NCBI GenBank assembly: GCA_002099365.1
Contig: MSED01000002.1
Span: forward strand, 434,001 to 498,000
DNA from: Phialophora verrucosa
Lineage: Eukaryota; Ascomycota; Eurotiomycetes; Chaetothyriales; Herpotrichiellaceae
Direction of reading: 5' to 3'
Length of the DNA: 64,000 nt
Positions 44,807-54,727 of this stretch are shown here, in pieces. The position numbers and the translations under genes were made by a program. The notes under the pieces are model-generated. The model saw nothing but the letters and a program-made list of their open reading frames with translations. It searched no databases and had not been told where the DNA came from. Position 1 is the stretch's first letter; each line of letters starts with the position of its first letter.

Positions 44807-45101
44807 GATTGCTACGTTGTCAAGCGTACTATCTGTCTGTACCGAGTATCTTCTGTTGGTCGCATTGCGATCGGATCTGTTTGTTGATGCTGCCGAAGAT
44901 GGATTGGACCGCGTTCCGGCTCGGCACGTGACGCAATTTCTTCGGCTCACTTTCCGCACGCGACGGGCCCAAGTTTGACGCAGTCACAGTCAGCCAGCTT
45001 CTCCTCCCTTACCATTCAAGTGAAGGGCGAGCGTCGTGACAGCCGCTGCCCGAGACGAAAATGATCGCTGCTCCGTGTCAAAGAACCTGTTTCACCACAA
45101 T
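44807..45101. promoter_or_regulatory. Short bidirectional promoter, BIR1 / TAM41
   Basis: Only 295 bp separate the two start codons, so both genes share one promoter region. It includes a 15-codon upstream frame in front of TAM41 (45061-45105). Confidence 0.7.
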
Positions 45102-45105
45102 ATGA
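45061..45105 (+). promoter_or_regulatory. uORF overlapping the TAM41 start as ATGA
   Basis: An ATG at 45061 opens 14 sense codons and stops at TGA 45103-45105. The stop overlaps the inferred TAM41 start ATG at 45102-45104, giving the four bases ATGA. If the transcript begins upstream of 45061, this arrangement could allow termination-reinitiation. The transcription start is not known. Confidence 0.5.
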
Positions 45106-46679
45106 CCTTGCGGGTTGTGCCCAGCGTGTTGGGCAAGCGGGGACTGACGGAGCTCTATGGGTACCCCTTGGTTTCAACCGTCCGACGCTTTCCTCCCAGA
45201 TCTGGCATCCGATACTACGCTACTGTGGAAGAAGAAAGCGGAAGAGCAGACGGCCCACCTCCCGGCTTCGATGCTGCCAAAGCAAAACAAAATCCGAATG
45301 CGAACCCATCGAAGCCGCCATCTTCCACTACCAGCTCAAGATCCTCCGAGACCAAGTCCTCAGACGACGGCTCCTCTGGACGCACATCTTCTGCGTCTGG
45401 TACAACTGACTGGGAAGAAAACCCCGACCTTAGCATATCCAAGTTCTCCGAGCTGCCAGGGAAGGACTTTGGAGTCAATCAGCACATCGTCATAAACGAG
45501 GAGTTTAAGGAGGCGTTGAGACAAATACTGTGGAAATTTCGGGCGCCAATTCGCTACGCATTCGCATATGGCTCCGGCGTTTTCCCTCAAAGCTCAGGAG
45601 GAAGTGGAGGGAGTTCAAAACTGCATCCGAATCCACCTGAGGCTGTTACGAAAGTACAGGATGGGAACCAGAAGATGATCGATTTTATATTCGGAGTTTC
45701 GTACACCCAGCATTGGCATTCGCTGAACCTGCAAGACCATCGAGACCACTACTCCTGGGTGGGCTCTTTGGGATCTTATGCTGTGACCAAAATCCAGGAC
45801 TCTTTTGGCGCAGGCGTTTACTTCAATCCTTACATCACTGTGAACGGGACTCTCATCAAGTATGGCGTGGTCAATCTGGATACTTTGTGCAGAGACCTAT
45901 CAGAATGGGACACCCTCTATTTGGCCGGTCGACTCCAGAAGCCCGTCAAAATCCTGCGAGACAATCCGGCCGTACGACTAGCGAATCAAGTCAATTTAAT
46001 CGCCGCTGTACGCACAGCTCTTCTTCTTTTACCGCCCGAATTCACTGAGAAGGAGCTCTACTCGACCATTGCTGGAATCTCGTATATGGGCGACCCCCGG
46101 ATGACTATCGGTGGTGACGATCCGCGGAAAGTCAACAACATTGTTACACACCAGTTACCGAATTTTCGCCGTCTCTACGCTCCATTGATTGATAACCTCC
46201 CGAATATCACCTTCAATGATCCTGCCTGCTCGGATCGGGACTGGCTGAACGACCCGAGCGTCAATGCAAAACTTGCGCAGAACATGGATCCCGTCACTCG
46301 AGGTCACATGGTTCGCCGCCTACCCAATGCCTTCCGGCACAAGTTATACTTCGAATACCAATCCAAGTTCAAGATCCCGCGTGGAGAGTTTAACAGGATG
46401 CTGGAGGAGACCAAAGACGAGGATCCAGATCGGATCCGTCGCCGAGAGGGTGGGCCGTTTGAGCAACGCATTGCGCAGGACACAGAAGGCGGTGGTTTGA
46501 GGGAGGAGGTCAAACAGGTCATTGAACATACAATCCGGTGGCCGAGTTTCATGCAGAGCCTGAAAGGGCCCATCACTGCGGGCTGGTCCAGAAGTTTGAG
46601 ATACGCTAGGGAAAAGAGGGCGAAGGCGAAGAAGGGCGCCCAGGCACTGGCAGATGAGGCTAAAGAAAAGAAAGAGTAG
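45102..46679 (+). CDS. TAM41: Mitochondrial phosphatidate cytidylyltransferase Tam41
   Basis: This intronless frame encodes 525 residues from the ATG at 45102, which begins a presequence (MTLRVVPSVLGKRGLTELYG). The frame is open from 45036, but only through a non-ATG codon. A Ser/Lys-rich disordered stretch (about 60-110) leads to the nucleotidyltransferase core: FRAPIRYAFAYGSGVFPQ, with the GSG motif, then the MIDFIFGVSYTQHWHSLNL block carrying the catalytic Asp. NPYITVNGTLIKYGVV and ISYMGDPRM follow. It makes CDP-diacylglycerol from phosphatidate and CTP at the matrix side of the inner membrane, the first committed step to cardiolipin. The C-terminus is basic and extended. Confidence 0.95.
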   Translation: MTLRVVPSVLGKRGLTELYGYPLVSTVRRFPPRSGIRYYATVEEESGRADGPPPGFDAAKAKQNPNANPSKPPSSTTSSRSSETKSSDDGSSGRTSSASGTTDWEENPDLSISKFSELPGKDFGVNQHIVINEEFKEALRQILWKFRAPIRYAFAYGSGVFPQSSGGSGGSSKLHPNPPEAVTKVQDGNQKMIDFIFGVSYTQHWHSLNLQDHRDHYSWVGSLGSYAVTKIQDSFGAGVYFNPYITVNGTLIKYGVVNLDTLCRDLSEWDTLYLAGRLQKPVKILRDNPAVRLANQVNLIAAVRTALLLLPPEFTEKELYSTIAGISYMGDPRMTIGGDDPRKVNNIVTHQLPNFRRLYAPLIDNLPNITFNDPACSDRDWLNDPSVNAKLAQNMDPVTRGHMVRRLPNAFRHKLYFEYQSKFKIPRGEFNRMLEETKDEDPDRIRRREGGPFEQRIAQDTEGGGLREEVKQVIEHTIRWPSFMQSLKGPITAGWSRSLRYAREKRAKAKKGAQALADEAKEKKE

Positions 46680-47433
46680 CAGGACGTCGGGACGAAGGCG
46701 ATCCAAAAGAAAAGGACTTTTCAATGTTTGTGTGAATAGACTCCACGACGGAGGACGAAGAGCAGCTACTTTCCTGCCCGTCCGATTTACCCCAAGTACG
46801 TATACAAGAATAGAGCAAATCGACGAGGGATACCTATAACCGCGACACTGAACCCAAACAAACACTGGAAATATGAAGAACAAGTAGATTGAACGACATC
46901 GCTGGTCGTAGTGACTGTGTCCATCCCACCAATGAGTTTACTCTTACACCTTTTATCATCGTCCGCTCTACCATTCACTTGCCTTCCCTTCCATCTCCAT
47001 TCTCATAATCATGCCATCCTCATTCGCGCCCCTTTTGCCAGTTGTGACAATTGACCCCCTTTTCGTGCGTCCCATACTTGCTTTGAAACTTGCCACAAAG
47101 CTTCTTTCCGCAGGCGACAACTCCCGCCGTGTTCCTGACGCCACGTCGCTTCGTTATCGAAACTGTTTTCCTCGAAACACACAGCAAGTTTGTTGATTCG
47201 AGAGGGGCCTCGTACTTCGAGGAAAGAGTCTAGCCCCATGGCGAAGCGATTCTTCCCAGCAGAAAATGGACGGCTCAGCCGCTTCCATAACGTGGGCGGA
47301 TGCTCCAGGAGTTTCTACCGCATCGAAAGTTATTTCGCGTACACATAAAAGCATAACAAAAAAGACTTGCTGAATCGGTCACTATCTTCTCACGATACTG
47401 CAAGAAGCAGGCAAAGTCGGCCACCTACAGGTT
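46680..47433. other. Intergenic, upstream of the HET gene
   Basis: This is about 750 bp between two forward genes. The short frames have no family match, and no repeats stood out. Confidence 0.5.
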
Positions 47434-50205
47434 ATGCTGCGACCGACGGAAGCGCCAGGCACGGCATGGACGCTGCTTCGGACACCCGAGACCGAGAGGG
47501 CCTCGTGGTCCTACGAGGGGCGCGGCACAGATGGCCTGTTCCGCTTAATTTCAGTTGAAGCATTGCTGCGAAAAGACAATCCAGAGCTGGTTCTGACGGA
47601 ATGGTCTGGTCTTGATTTTCCACACGACGGCCTCGATGGCTTCCACGCAAAACCTCCACCAAACATGCCGCGTTACTGTGCGATCTCGCACGTCTGGCAA
47701 CCGAGTGAAGACGCGGCCAGGAGAAGCAGACAGGCAAATCGACCCCTCAACGTCGAGCTTCGAAACCGTAAATGCCACACAATCAGCTGGCTGGGGCTTG
47801 TACAGGCCGCCACAGCGGCCGAATACTCTCATTGTGAGTACATGTGGCTGGATTTTCTCTGTATCGACCAGACAAGCCCAAAGGACAAGGCACTCCAAAT
47901 CACAAACATGGCCAAGATCTTCAGTAATGCATCCGCGACGCTGGTCATGGTCGGCGGTGTCCACGCTGCACAGAGCGTCGATCGTCCCTCAGCCTACATG
48001 CAGCGATCGTGGACTTTCCAAGAAGCCATTCTCGGCCCTGACGCCCGTGTCTTGCTCCACTGGGACCATCCGGACTCGTGGGTTTCAGATGATGTCAATC
48101 TCTCGTTCGACATGCTTAACGGCAGCATCGCGCTTGTTCGCTTGGACGAGCTTGTCGGGTCGGGCCCATTTGTCGGGCGCAAATTTGGAGCCGGCCAGCT
48201 GTATTGTCCCGAGACAGGGCTCAGTTATCGAAATTACAGACTGCGTCAAGAATTCAACTGTCTTGGGCTTGATCAAACGGCGTTGGCCTCCCTCGCTGTC
48301 AGCTTGCGTCAAACACTACCAGATCTTGGTTTCGGGTCTAGGATGGGGATTGAGTCTGGCGCCCACGCCGACCACGACACTGACACCAATTCCGACACGG
48401 ATTCAGACTCTGACGGAGGTTTGGATGCTGAATTCGAGGCACTCGATACTGTTGATCACCAGTCAGAGGACATGGACTGTGGCAATGCGTGGGAGGATGA
48501 GATAACCTCGATTGATGGGAACTACCTCCCAGCCGGCCACAATATTGTGGAATATTATCTCCAACGCTGGGATGCTCCCCTTGCCACGGCTGAAGATTCT
48601 ATTGACGAATTGCTCCTTAATCGTATGCTGGAGAGGCCGTCGACCGATGCGACGGACGCCGACGCCGACGCCGAAATGGAAATGGAGGGTTATACAGGTG
48701 AGAGCATTCTGCCCTTCAAAGAACTGCCCATGTCTGAACAGACCCGTGCATACTTTGACATCCATTACGCCCATTCAAGTAGCGGAGTTGGTGTCGCACA
48801 GGCTGCCTGGCGAAACATATGGCTTCGCACATCGACTGAGCCACAGGATTTGATATTCAGCATGATGCATGTCTTGGGCATCGCTCTTGACGTCGACTAC
48901 AAGCGATCAGCCAAAGATCTCCTCTTCGAGCTTGTCGACAAGAGTCCATTACCCGGTTGGCTGACGGTTTCGTATGACATGCCTGTTTATTCCGAGTCTG
49001 GCCTGGTCCCCTGCTTGCCGACATTCACATCTCACTTCATGCCTGCGTATGCCATCGACGGGAAGTTCAGGCCGGCCTCGGAGCTGATATGTTCAGAGTT
49101 TTGCTGCGAACGGTTCGACGTGGTGGTCAAGTCCACTGGCAATGCTCAGCATGGACATCTGGTCTGTGCCAGACTCTTCGAAGTCCTAGAAGCCTCGAAG
49201 CCTCGTGTGGACAAGAAAGATCCTTTATTCTCCAATGTCGAGCTGCATCTCTCGTCTCCTCTGCACCACTTCGTCTCCACATGCAAGTACAGAGGCAGTC
49301 CAGGCCCCGTGATCATGATATTAGGTCCGGCGGAAGATCTCCTGCGTGATCCGCGGCACGGCGACGGCACCTGGATCGGCACCCCGGTCGTCCACTTCCT
49401 CAACAGGACCGAGCGAGGCGTGTGGAGGAAGACCGGGACAGGCTTCCTTGACGAGCCGGTTTTCCGAAGCAAGCACTTCCTGATGGACGCCGTCAGAAGG
49501 CATCTGCACATCGGTGGGGCCTCAGAAGCAGTCATCACCGAGTGTGATTGTCCGCTGACGCGCCGGGAGAAGTACATGCTGCACCAGGTGAAAGGCGAAC
49601 AGGTGGGCACGGCATTGGAGAAAGGTCGCGGTGGTGGTCATGGACATGGCCCTGCATCATTGTTCGCAGCCGCGGCGCGTGGCCACATGCGAGATATCCG
49701 TCGCCGTCTGGAGCAAGGAGCAGACATCAACGCCATCGACGATACCGCCAAGGGGGTATGCAGCGGGACGGCACTGCAAGGGGCAGTTTCGGCAGCCAAG
49801 CCGCAGAAAGCAATCCTCCAGTTCCTGATCGAAGCCGGAGCCAACTTGAACGCCACGGGAGGCTACTACGGCACGGCACTCCAAGCGGCGGCGGCAGCCC
49901 CCGTCGACACCAAGGAAGTTGTCGAGTACCTCGTTCGGATGGGTGCCGACGTCAACGTCCCCGGCGGGCGCTATGGTTCGCCACTGCAGGCGGCGCTGTT
50001 CTTTGGCAACAGCGAGATCGCGAAATGTCTGATCCTCGCGGGTGCGGATCTGGCTGTGCAGGAGAAATACCAGCAACGGCTGGATGATGTGTTGAAGGGG
50101 ATGGTGGAGGACGAGGGAGGTCGAATACAGGGTTTGAGGCCGTCGGGGATGGTGGAGGACGAGGAAAGTCGAATACAGTGTTCAAGGCCGTCGGCGGATG
50201 ATTAG
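47434..50205 (+). CDS. HET-domain protein with C-terminal ankyrin repeats
   Basis: This single exon encodes 923 residues. The HET (heterokaryon incompatibility) domain spans roughly 78-330, with its three blocks: YCAISHVWQ (81-89), MWLDFLCIDQ (137-146) and MQRSWTFQEAI (189-199). An acidic, low-complexity insert (HADHDTDTNSDTDSDSD) splits the protein near 355-375. About 300 residues follow without a family match. Ankyrin repeats begin near 745 (SLFAAAARGHMRDIRRRLEQ, then two GTALQ...GADVN units). The extreme C-terminus is two tandem 16-residue copies (MVEDE...RIQ...RPS). HET-ankyrin proteins trigger non-self recognition and cell death after fusion of unlike hyphae, or serve as NLR-like sensors. 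The trigger here is unknown. Confidence 0.93.
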   Translation: MLRPTEAPGTAWTLLRTPETERASWSYEGRGTDGLFRLISVEALLRKDNPELVLTEWSGLDFPHDGLDGFHAKPPPNMPRYCAISHVWQPSEDAARRSRQANRPLNVELRNRKCHTISWLGLVQAATAAEYSHCEYMWLDFLCIDQTSPKDKALQITNMAKIFSNASATLVMVGGVHAAQSVDRPSAYMQRSWTFQEAILGPDARVLLHWDHPDSWVSDDVNLSFDMLNGSIALVRLDELVGSGPFVGRKFGAGQLYCPETGLSYRNYRLRQEFNCLGLDQTALASLAVSLRQTLPDLGFGSRMGIESGAHADHDTDTNSDTDSDSDGGLDAEFEALDTVDHQSEDMDCGNAWEDEITSIDGNYLPAGHNIVEYYLQRWDAPLATAEDSIDELLLNRMLERPSTDATDADADAEMEMEGYTGESILPFKELPMSEQTRAYFDIHYAHSSSGVGVAQAAWRNIWLRTSTEPQDLIFSMMHVLGIALDVDYKRSAKDLLFELVDKSPLPGWLTVSYDMPVYSESGLVPCLPTFTSHFMPAYAIDGKFRPASELICSEFCCERFDVVVKSTGNAQHGHLVCARLFEVLEASKPRVDKKDPLFSNVELHLSSPLHHFVSTCKYRGSPGPVIMILGPAEDLLRDPRHGDGTWIGTPVVHFLNRTERGVWRKTGTGFLDEPVFRSKHFLMDAVRRHLHIGGASEAVITECDCPLTRREKYMLHQVKGEQVGTALEKGRGGGHGHGPASLFAAAARGHMRDIRRRLEQGADINAIDDTAKGVCSGTALQGAVSAAKPQKAILQFLIEAGANLNATGGYYGTALQAAAAAPVDTKEVVEYLVRMGADVNVPGGRYGSPLQAALFFGNSEIAKCLILAGADLAVQEKYQQRLDDVLKGMVEDEGGRIQGLRPSGMVEDEESRIQCSRPSADD
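50101..50196 (+). repeat. Tandem 48-bp duplication inside the HET gene
   Basis: Two 48-bp units, 50101-50148 and 50149-50196, differ at a few bases and keep the frame. They encode two 16-residue copies at the C-terminus, consistent with a recent replication-slippage duplication. Confidence 0.85.
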
Positions 50206-50664
50206 CTGTCTCGGTGTGCGTGGCCGACTTGAAGGAGAGTTAACTGTGAGACACGTACTGTGTAAATACTGTTGAGTGTGTAAGCGAGTGTGTTCAATAT
50301 GGGTGATGTATATTGTCGCAGAACTCCAGAATTCGAACGCACCGCCATCCTGCTACCATTACAGCGCTTAATACATCGCTACATATCATATCACATAACG
50401 TCGTACCGTATCGACTGAACCACAACAGCAGCACCAGAAAAAAGAAAGGTGGTGCCGTGGTCCCCATGACCCGCGCACGCACGGTGTGTATATGACCTGA
50501 CGTTTCCGTGCCTCCATGTGAAGCCGGCACACCGATCCAAACGAAGCGATCCATTAATCCACGATAATGTCGACGTCAACCCTTCAGGTCACGATTGTCA
50601 TGTTCCCCATCCTGGCCCGGGATATACCAATACTTTATGTTGAATGATGCATGCAGTTGTGCAC
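50206..50664. other. Convergent intergenic region
   Basis: This lies between the 3' ends of the HET gene and the next reverse-strand gene. Nothing was recognised. Confidence 0.5.
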
Positions 50665-51227
50665 CTACAGTCCATAGCCGCCCTTGTCATTCTTCCCCTT
50701 CCTCTCCCCGCGATTGATCACCTCTTTACTCGCCAGATCGCCCACTCCCTCGAGGAGACCGCCCTTCTTGAACTGGCCCGTCACACCTTCATTGATGCCG
50801 TCCTGGATGGCATCGACGTTCTTGTCGCCCGTGACTTTGGTTTTGTCGAGTTCGCCTGCATTCGCATATGATTAGCATGTGCATGTGCGTGTGTGCGTCT
50901 CCTCCGGGGCGAGACGAGGTGAGGCGGGTGAGTGAGAATGAGGGATCGGGATGAAATGGGAACGGAAATGCACGCGTTGCAATGAATGACGAACAGTCGA
51001 ACGAACGATCGAAACACGCTCCATGAGACGCGAGAACGAACACAGAGATGCAACGTACCTTTGGCGACGTAACTCGTCTTGTTCTGTCCGAACCAACCGA
51101 GGACCTTGTCTTCAACCCACGGCATCCAGGATTCGTATTGTTTGTTGTACCATTGTTTCGTGGAGGCGTAGTACCCTGGCGATTGGTCGTGCTGGTCAGA
51201 TTGAGACTGAGGTTGGGAGTCGGACAT
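50665..51227 (-). CDS. Small hydrophilic conserved fungal protein, unknown function
   Basis: Exons at 51227-51059 and 50855-50665 join to 119 residues. The intron is long for this window at 203 nt (GTACGT...ATGCAG), phase 1. The protein starts with a Gln/Ser-rich head, then an aromatic segment (YYASTKQWYNKQYESWMPWVEDKVLGWF, shown here only as a description of 28 residues around 19-46 rich in Trp and Tyr). A Gly/Lys-rich half with repeated GVGD/GVTG turns follows, ending GGYGL. It has no cysteine, membrane segment or targeting signal. I cannot assign a domain; size and composition recall small stress- or conidiation-associated proteins, which is inference only. Confidence 0.8.
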
Positions 51228-52092
51228 GTTGATGCGATATGAGTGTTACGTGCTGGAGTGGATTGAATCTGATGTGGTCCAAAGAGTTGAGTTTAGGATA
51301 GTGAACAGTGAGTAAATTGGTGAGTCGTGAGCACGGTCGCCACCAGTGTCTTCAATCAGGGCGATCACTTGCGTTTGTGTACTCGAGCACGAGTATGGAG
51401 AGAGGGACAGGGACGACTGAGTACGAGTACTCATATGATGCCATCATGTGGCAGTCCGCAGACTGGGCATGTGGCACACACGATAAGGACGAGTCCTTGT
51501 GCTCCGAGCAAGCCAGGTGTGGCTGATACGTCACCGGTCCTCGTACTCGTAGGACAAGGAAGGGCGGAATCTCAAGAATGGACAAATCAGCGGGTGGGAA
51601 AGACTCGTCCAGCGTCGTTTCGTTGGTGCCACGGAGAGAAAACTTGAAATGGCAATGCTGAAGGAATGACGTAGTTGATTGACGGACAGTGACACTGCCA
51701 CGAGGGTTTGAGGGACAGGGGGCACTCAGTACGAGTACAGGACTTGCAAGAAAAGCAACGAGTAAGAGTGCCACACGAGTCGAGGTTTTGAATAATATTG
51801 AACATTGTTGAAGTATTCGCAGTGTCGACTGAAGTCAACGTCCCTGTTTGTAAGACAATCCGACCAAGAGCAGCCTTGGTTTCCGTGGTGGCCCGTGATG
51901 TTGAAGCAGTTTGATACCTGATAAAGAGATCAAGAGATCAACACCTCCAGCGCCATATCTCCATGCCCAACCAAAAGCGTGTAGTGCACAATACATCGTT
52001 CAAGAACAGGAAATTGTACCTTCTCAGACCCCACCCGAACCATACCTTGTAATACACAATACATGCGCCCAAAGACCGAAACTTATCATTTC
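51228..52092. other. Intergenic with palindromic TGAGTAC motif
   Basis: This contains a perfect palindrome TGAGTAC-GA-GTACTCA at 51418-51433 and further TACGAGTA copies near 51541-51549 and 51729-51738. No gene is supported. Confidence 0.55.
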
Positions 52093-52959
52093 TCAGACTC
52101 CCTGGCCTCGTCCAGCACTGTACCCCGAGTCCCGGCGCAAATGCTTGTAAATCTTATGTTCGTCCTTCATGTGCTCTTTGAACAAAAGCAGGCACGCAAA
52201 ATCCTCGGCGCAGTGTTTGCACCGGTTGCGGGCTCTGTCGCAGTGGTAAAGCTTCTCGCTCGTGGTGTCGAATGGCTCGGAGCACTCAGGGCACACCGGC
52301 TGCGGTTCGAGGGCGGGAATGTCGATTTCTCCACCGCGGCGCATCACAAAGGTAAGGGGACGGTTGATGGTTTGCCTCTCTGCGCGTGACGGATTATGTC
52401 TGTCGGTGGGTGAGCTGTGAGTGAGAAAGCCGTTGTTGTGGTGGTTATTGTCGGGGTCAGTGGGATCTTGCTGGGACATGATTCTTGCTGTTTCATGGTT
52501 GAGCTTCACCGACATTCCGTGTTTGCGAAGCAATAGGATATGATCATACATGTCGACGTCGGGAAGGGCTGACAGCGTTGGGGACGAGGCGAACCGCTCC
52601 GGTAACTGATCCCCTCGCTGCGCAGGCCGTCTCTCGTATTGTGAAGGTCCCTGTCGGCCACCGTTGTCACGCCATTGGGATACATTTGGCAGGTTGGGAT
52701 TGTCTGTTGCGTATTTAGGATTGTAACTTTGTTGGGAATACACCGTATCAGGCTGGGAGCCCAAATCGTCATCCTGGCCGTATTGTCGGAGACTTGGAGC
52801 CTTTCCAGGGCCTTTGGTGTTCTTGCTTGCCTTTGGAGCCGGATATTTGGAGGCCATCTTGAAGCCTTGGGCGGATGCCTCGACCGCCTTGCTGCAGGGG
52901 ACAGCGTTTTGAACACCGGGGAAAAAGGGCATACGGTAGTCGATAATTTCGACGAGCAT
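52093..52959 (-). CDS. Putative C2H2/zinc-ribbon protein, unknown function
   Basis: This open frame of 288 residues runs from the ATG at 52959. A later in-frame ATG at 52857 (MASKYPAPKASKNTKGPGK) may be the true start, because the first 34 residues look less like the rest. The middle is disordered and rich in Gln, Asn, Pro and Asp. The C-terminal 70 residues hold a cysteine/histidine cluster: Cys223, Cys226, Cys240, Cys247, Cys250, His263, His268. This suggests one zinc ribbon followed by a C2H2-like finger (CKHCAEDFACLLLFKEHMKDEH). A nuclear or nucleic-acid-binding role is possible but unproved. An additional upstream exon cannot be excluded. Confidence 0.65.
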   Translation of the reverse strand: MLVEIIDYRMPFFPGVQNAVPCSKAVEASAQGFKMASKYPAPKASKNTKGPGKAPSLRQYGQDDDLGSQPDTVYSQQSYNPKYATDNPNLPNVSQWRDNGGRQGPSQYERRPAQRGDQLPERFASSPTLSALPDVDMYDHILLLRKHGMSVKLNHETARIMSQQDPTDPDNNHHNNGFLTHSSPTDRHNPSRAERQTINRPLTFVMRRGGEIDIPALEPQPVCPECSEPFDTTSEKLYHCDRARNRCKHCAEDFACLLLFKEHMKDEHKIYKHLRRDSGYSAGRGQGV

Positions 52960-54727
52960 ACGGAGTCAATGATCTTAGTGAGCATCCAGTAGTCGGTAAT
53001 CTCAACGAGTGATCAGCAGCCAACAGGATGGGCAAGAGGGGTGGTCCTATGTTATAGGCCCTTGCGACCGATCTCGACCACGAAGGCGCTCAGCTCAACA
53101 AGGCTGAGGCAGAAATGGTTGCCTTGCAGCTGCACTGCTTCGTGTTTGCGCACAGACCACTCCGCGCCCGTCGGCCGTGGATTACACGCACCGTTTGGGA
53201 TGGGGAGGTGCTCTCCGGTCAGTGAGGCTGCCATATCAGTCCAATCGTCCCCCGGCCGCCGAGCGGGCGAACATTTGAGTTTGCCTGCCCAGCATATCTT
53301 GTAGTCGCGCACGCTCGGCCGGCAGAGCGGGCGAACGTTTGAGTATGCCTGCCCAGCATATCGTCTAGTCACGCACGCTCGCCTGTCTGCAAAGCACTAG
53401 GATTGCTGCATGTCGGGAGATATACTCGGCATGCGTGTCACGAACATCCGGGGTTGCTTCGAGTGTTCGAAATGCAGCCTCATGCTAGAAGAGGATCCTG
53501 CTCACCGGTCAGAGAATCAAGTACCAATCAGCCAGTGCGTAGGAGAGCCATGTCTGAACCTGCCAGGAGCAAAGCAAACCAATGTGCAAAGCACATTTCG
53601 TGGGTCGCGCTCCTACTTGCACATTGTCATCTCGTGCATGCAAGCGACAAGTGACGACCTACTTGCACATTGTCGGTGTCTCACCATCGTAGAGAACACA
53701 TCGATGTCAGAAGTCGAGCGAGTCGACAGCCCGACCGATACGAAGCGCAAGAGTCCAAGAGCGGGCTCCCCAGAAAGTGGAACTGGAAAGGGAAGCTGGG
53801 AGGAGATGGTGCTGGCAGAGCTGTCACGCTGTCAAGAGCGGAAAATCCCCGGTGGACGGACAGTAATACTGCCACGCAAACCGCAAGTCGCGTAGTCCAT
53901 GACGTCGGTTCTACGGAGAATCTTCTCCGCCGAGTTGCGCGCATTGTTTTCACGTGACTGGAATTTTTCCTCCCTCTTCTGCGCGCCGGCATTTTCACCG
54001 AGCATCCGCCGCTGCTGGTCGGCATTCCACCTTTTCTTCACTCCCGCAATTCGCAACCCGCAGCCCGCAAATCGAGAAGAACATCCACATCCATCCACAT
54101 CCATACAGCTGAAAATCACATCCTAGGTGCTCTGCCAACCCAGACTGAACCCCCATTTCGCCCCCCCACCATCACCTCAGGTTCAGGTTGTCTCTTTCCC
54201 TTGCACACGCCAGGCCGGACATGTGCCGATATAAACCGCCGGCCGGGTCGCCACCCCAGCCATTTAGCCGTCCGAGGAATTAGGTACTCAGTCAACTGCA
54301 CTCACGCTCTTTAAAGAGCTGGGCTCGGATGAGAGGGGACCGGAGGACGGGACCGTTTCTTGAATATTTGAACTGTGGCCATAATAACCATCAACATAAC
54401 TATCTTGGAATCATCACTCGCTGCCAAACTTGGGTTTTTGTCGCGCTGGCTGTCAAGACCCTTGGAATTCAAGTTCACTAGTCATCTCCTGGTCGGTTGA
54501 TTGAACGGATCGAGACGAGACGGCACAAGACTACCTTACACTACTTTACTTAGCCATCGTACTCGTTGGAGCGTATTCCTGTGATTCATCAGCCAGATTA
54601 CTTATTGGATCGCGCGGAGACGGAGCGCCCCAGAATATATCGATTCGGTCCCGGCATCGATACCAACGTCGATATCACCGTCAACCCAATTTCGATCGAT
54701 ATCAATATCAATATATAAACACGCACC
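52960..54727. other. Large intergenic region with tandem and dispersed repeats
   Basis: This is 1.77 kb without a supported gene. It has a tandem 64-bp repeat at 53261-53388 and short repeats around 53612-53680. A 161-residue forward frame at 53410-53895 has no domain and overlaps the repeats, so I do not call it. The final 100 bp before 54728 are A/T-rich with repeated GATATC/GATAT words and a TATATAAA near 54710-54718, a plausible TATA element for the dehydrogenase gene. Confidence 0.55.
53261..53388. repeat. Tandem 64-bp repeat, two copies
   Basis: Unit 1 at 53261-53324 and unit 2 at 53325-53388 share GAGCGGGCGAAC, TTTGAGT and TGCCTGCCCAGCATATC in the same order with a few substitutions. 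It is non-coding. Confidence 0.85.

Noticed and set aside
53410..53895. Forward frame of 161 codons in the repeat-bearing intergenic region
   Set aside because: It overlaps short direct repeats, has no domain, and an equally open frame exists in a shifted phase.
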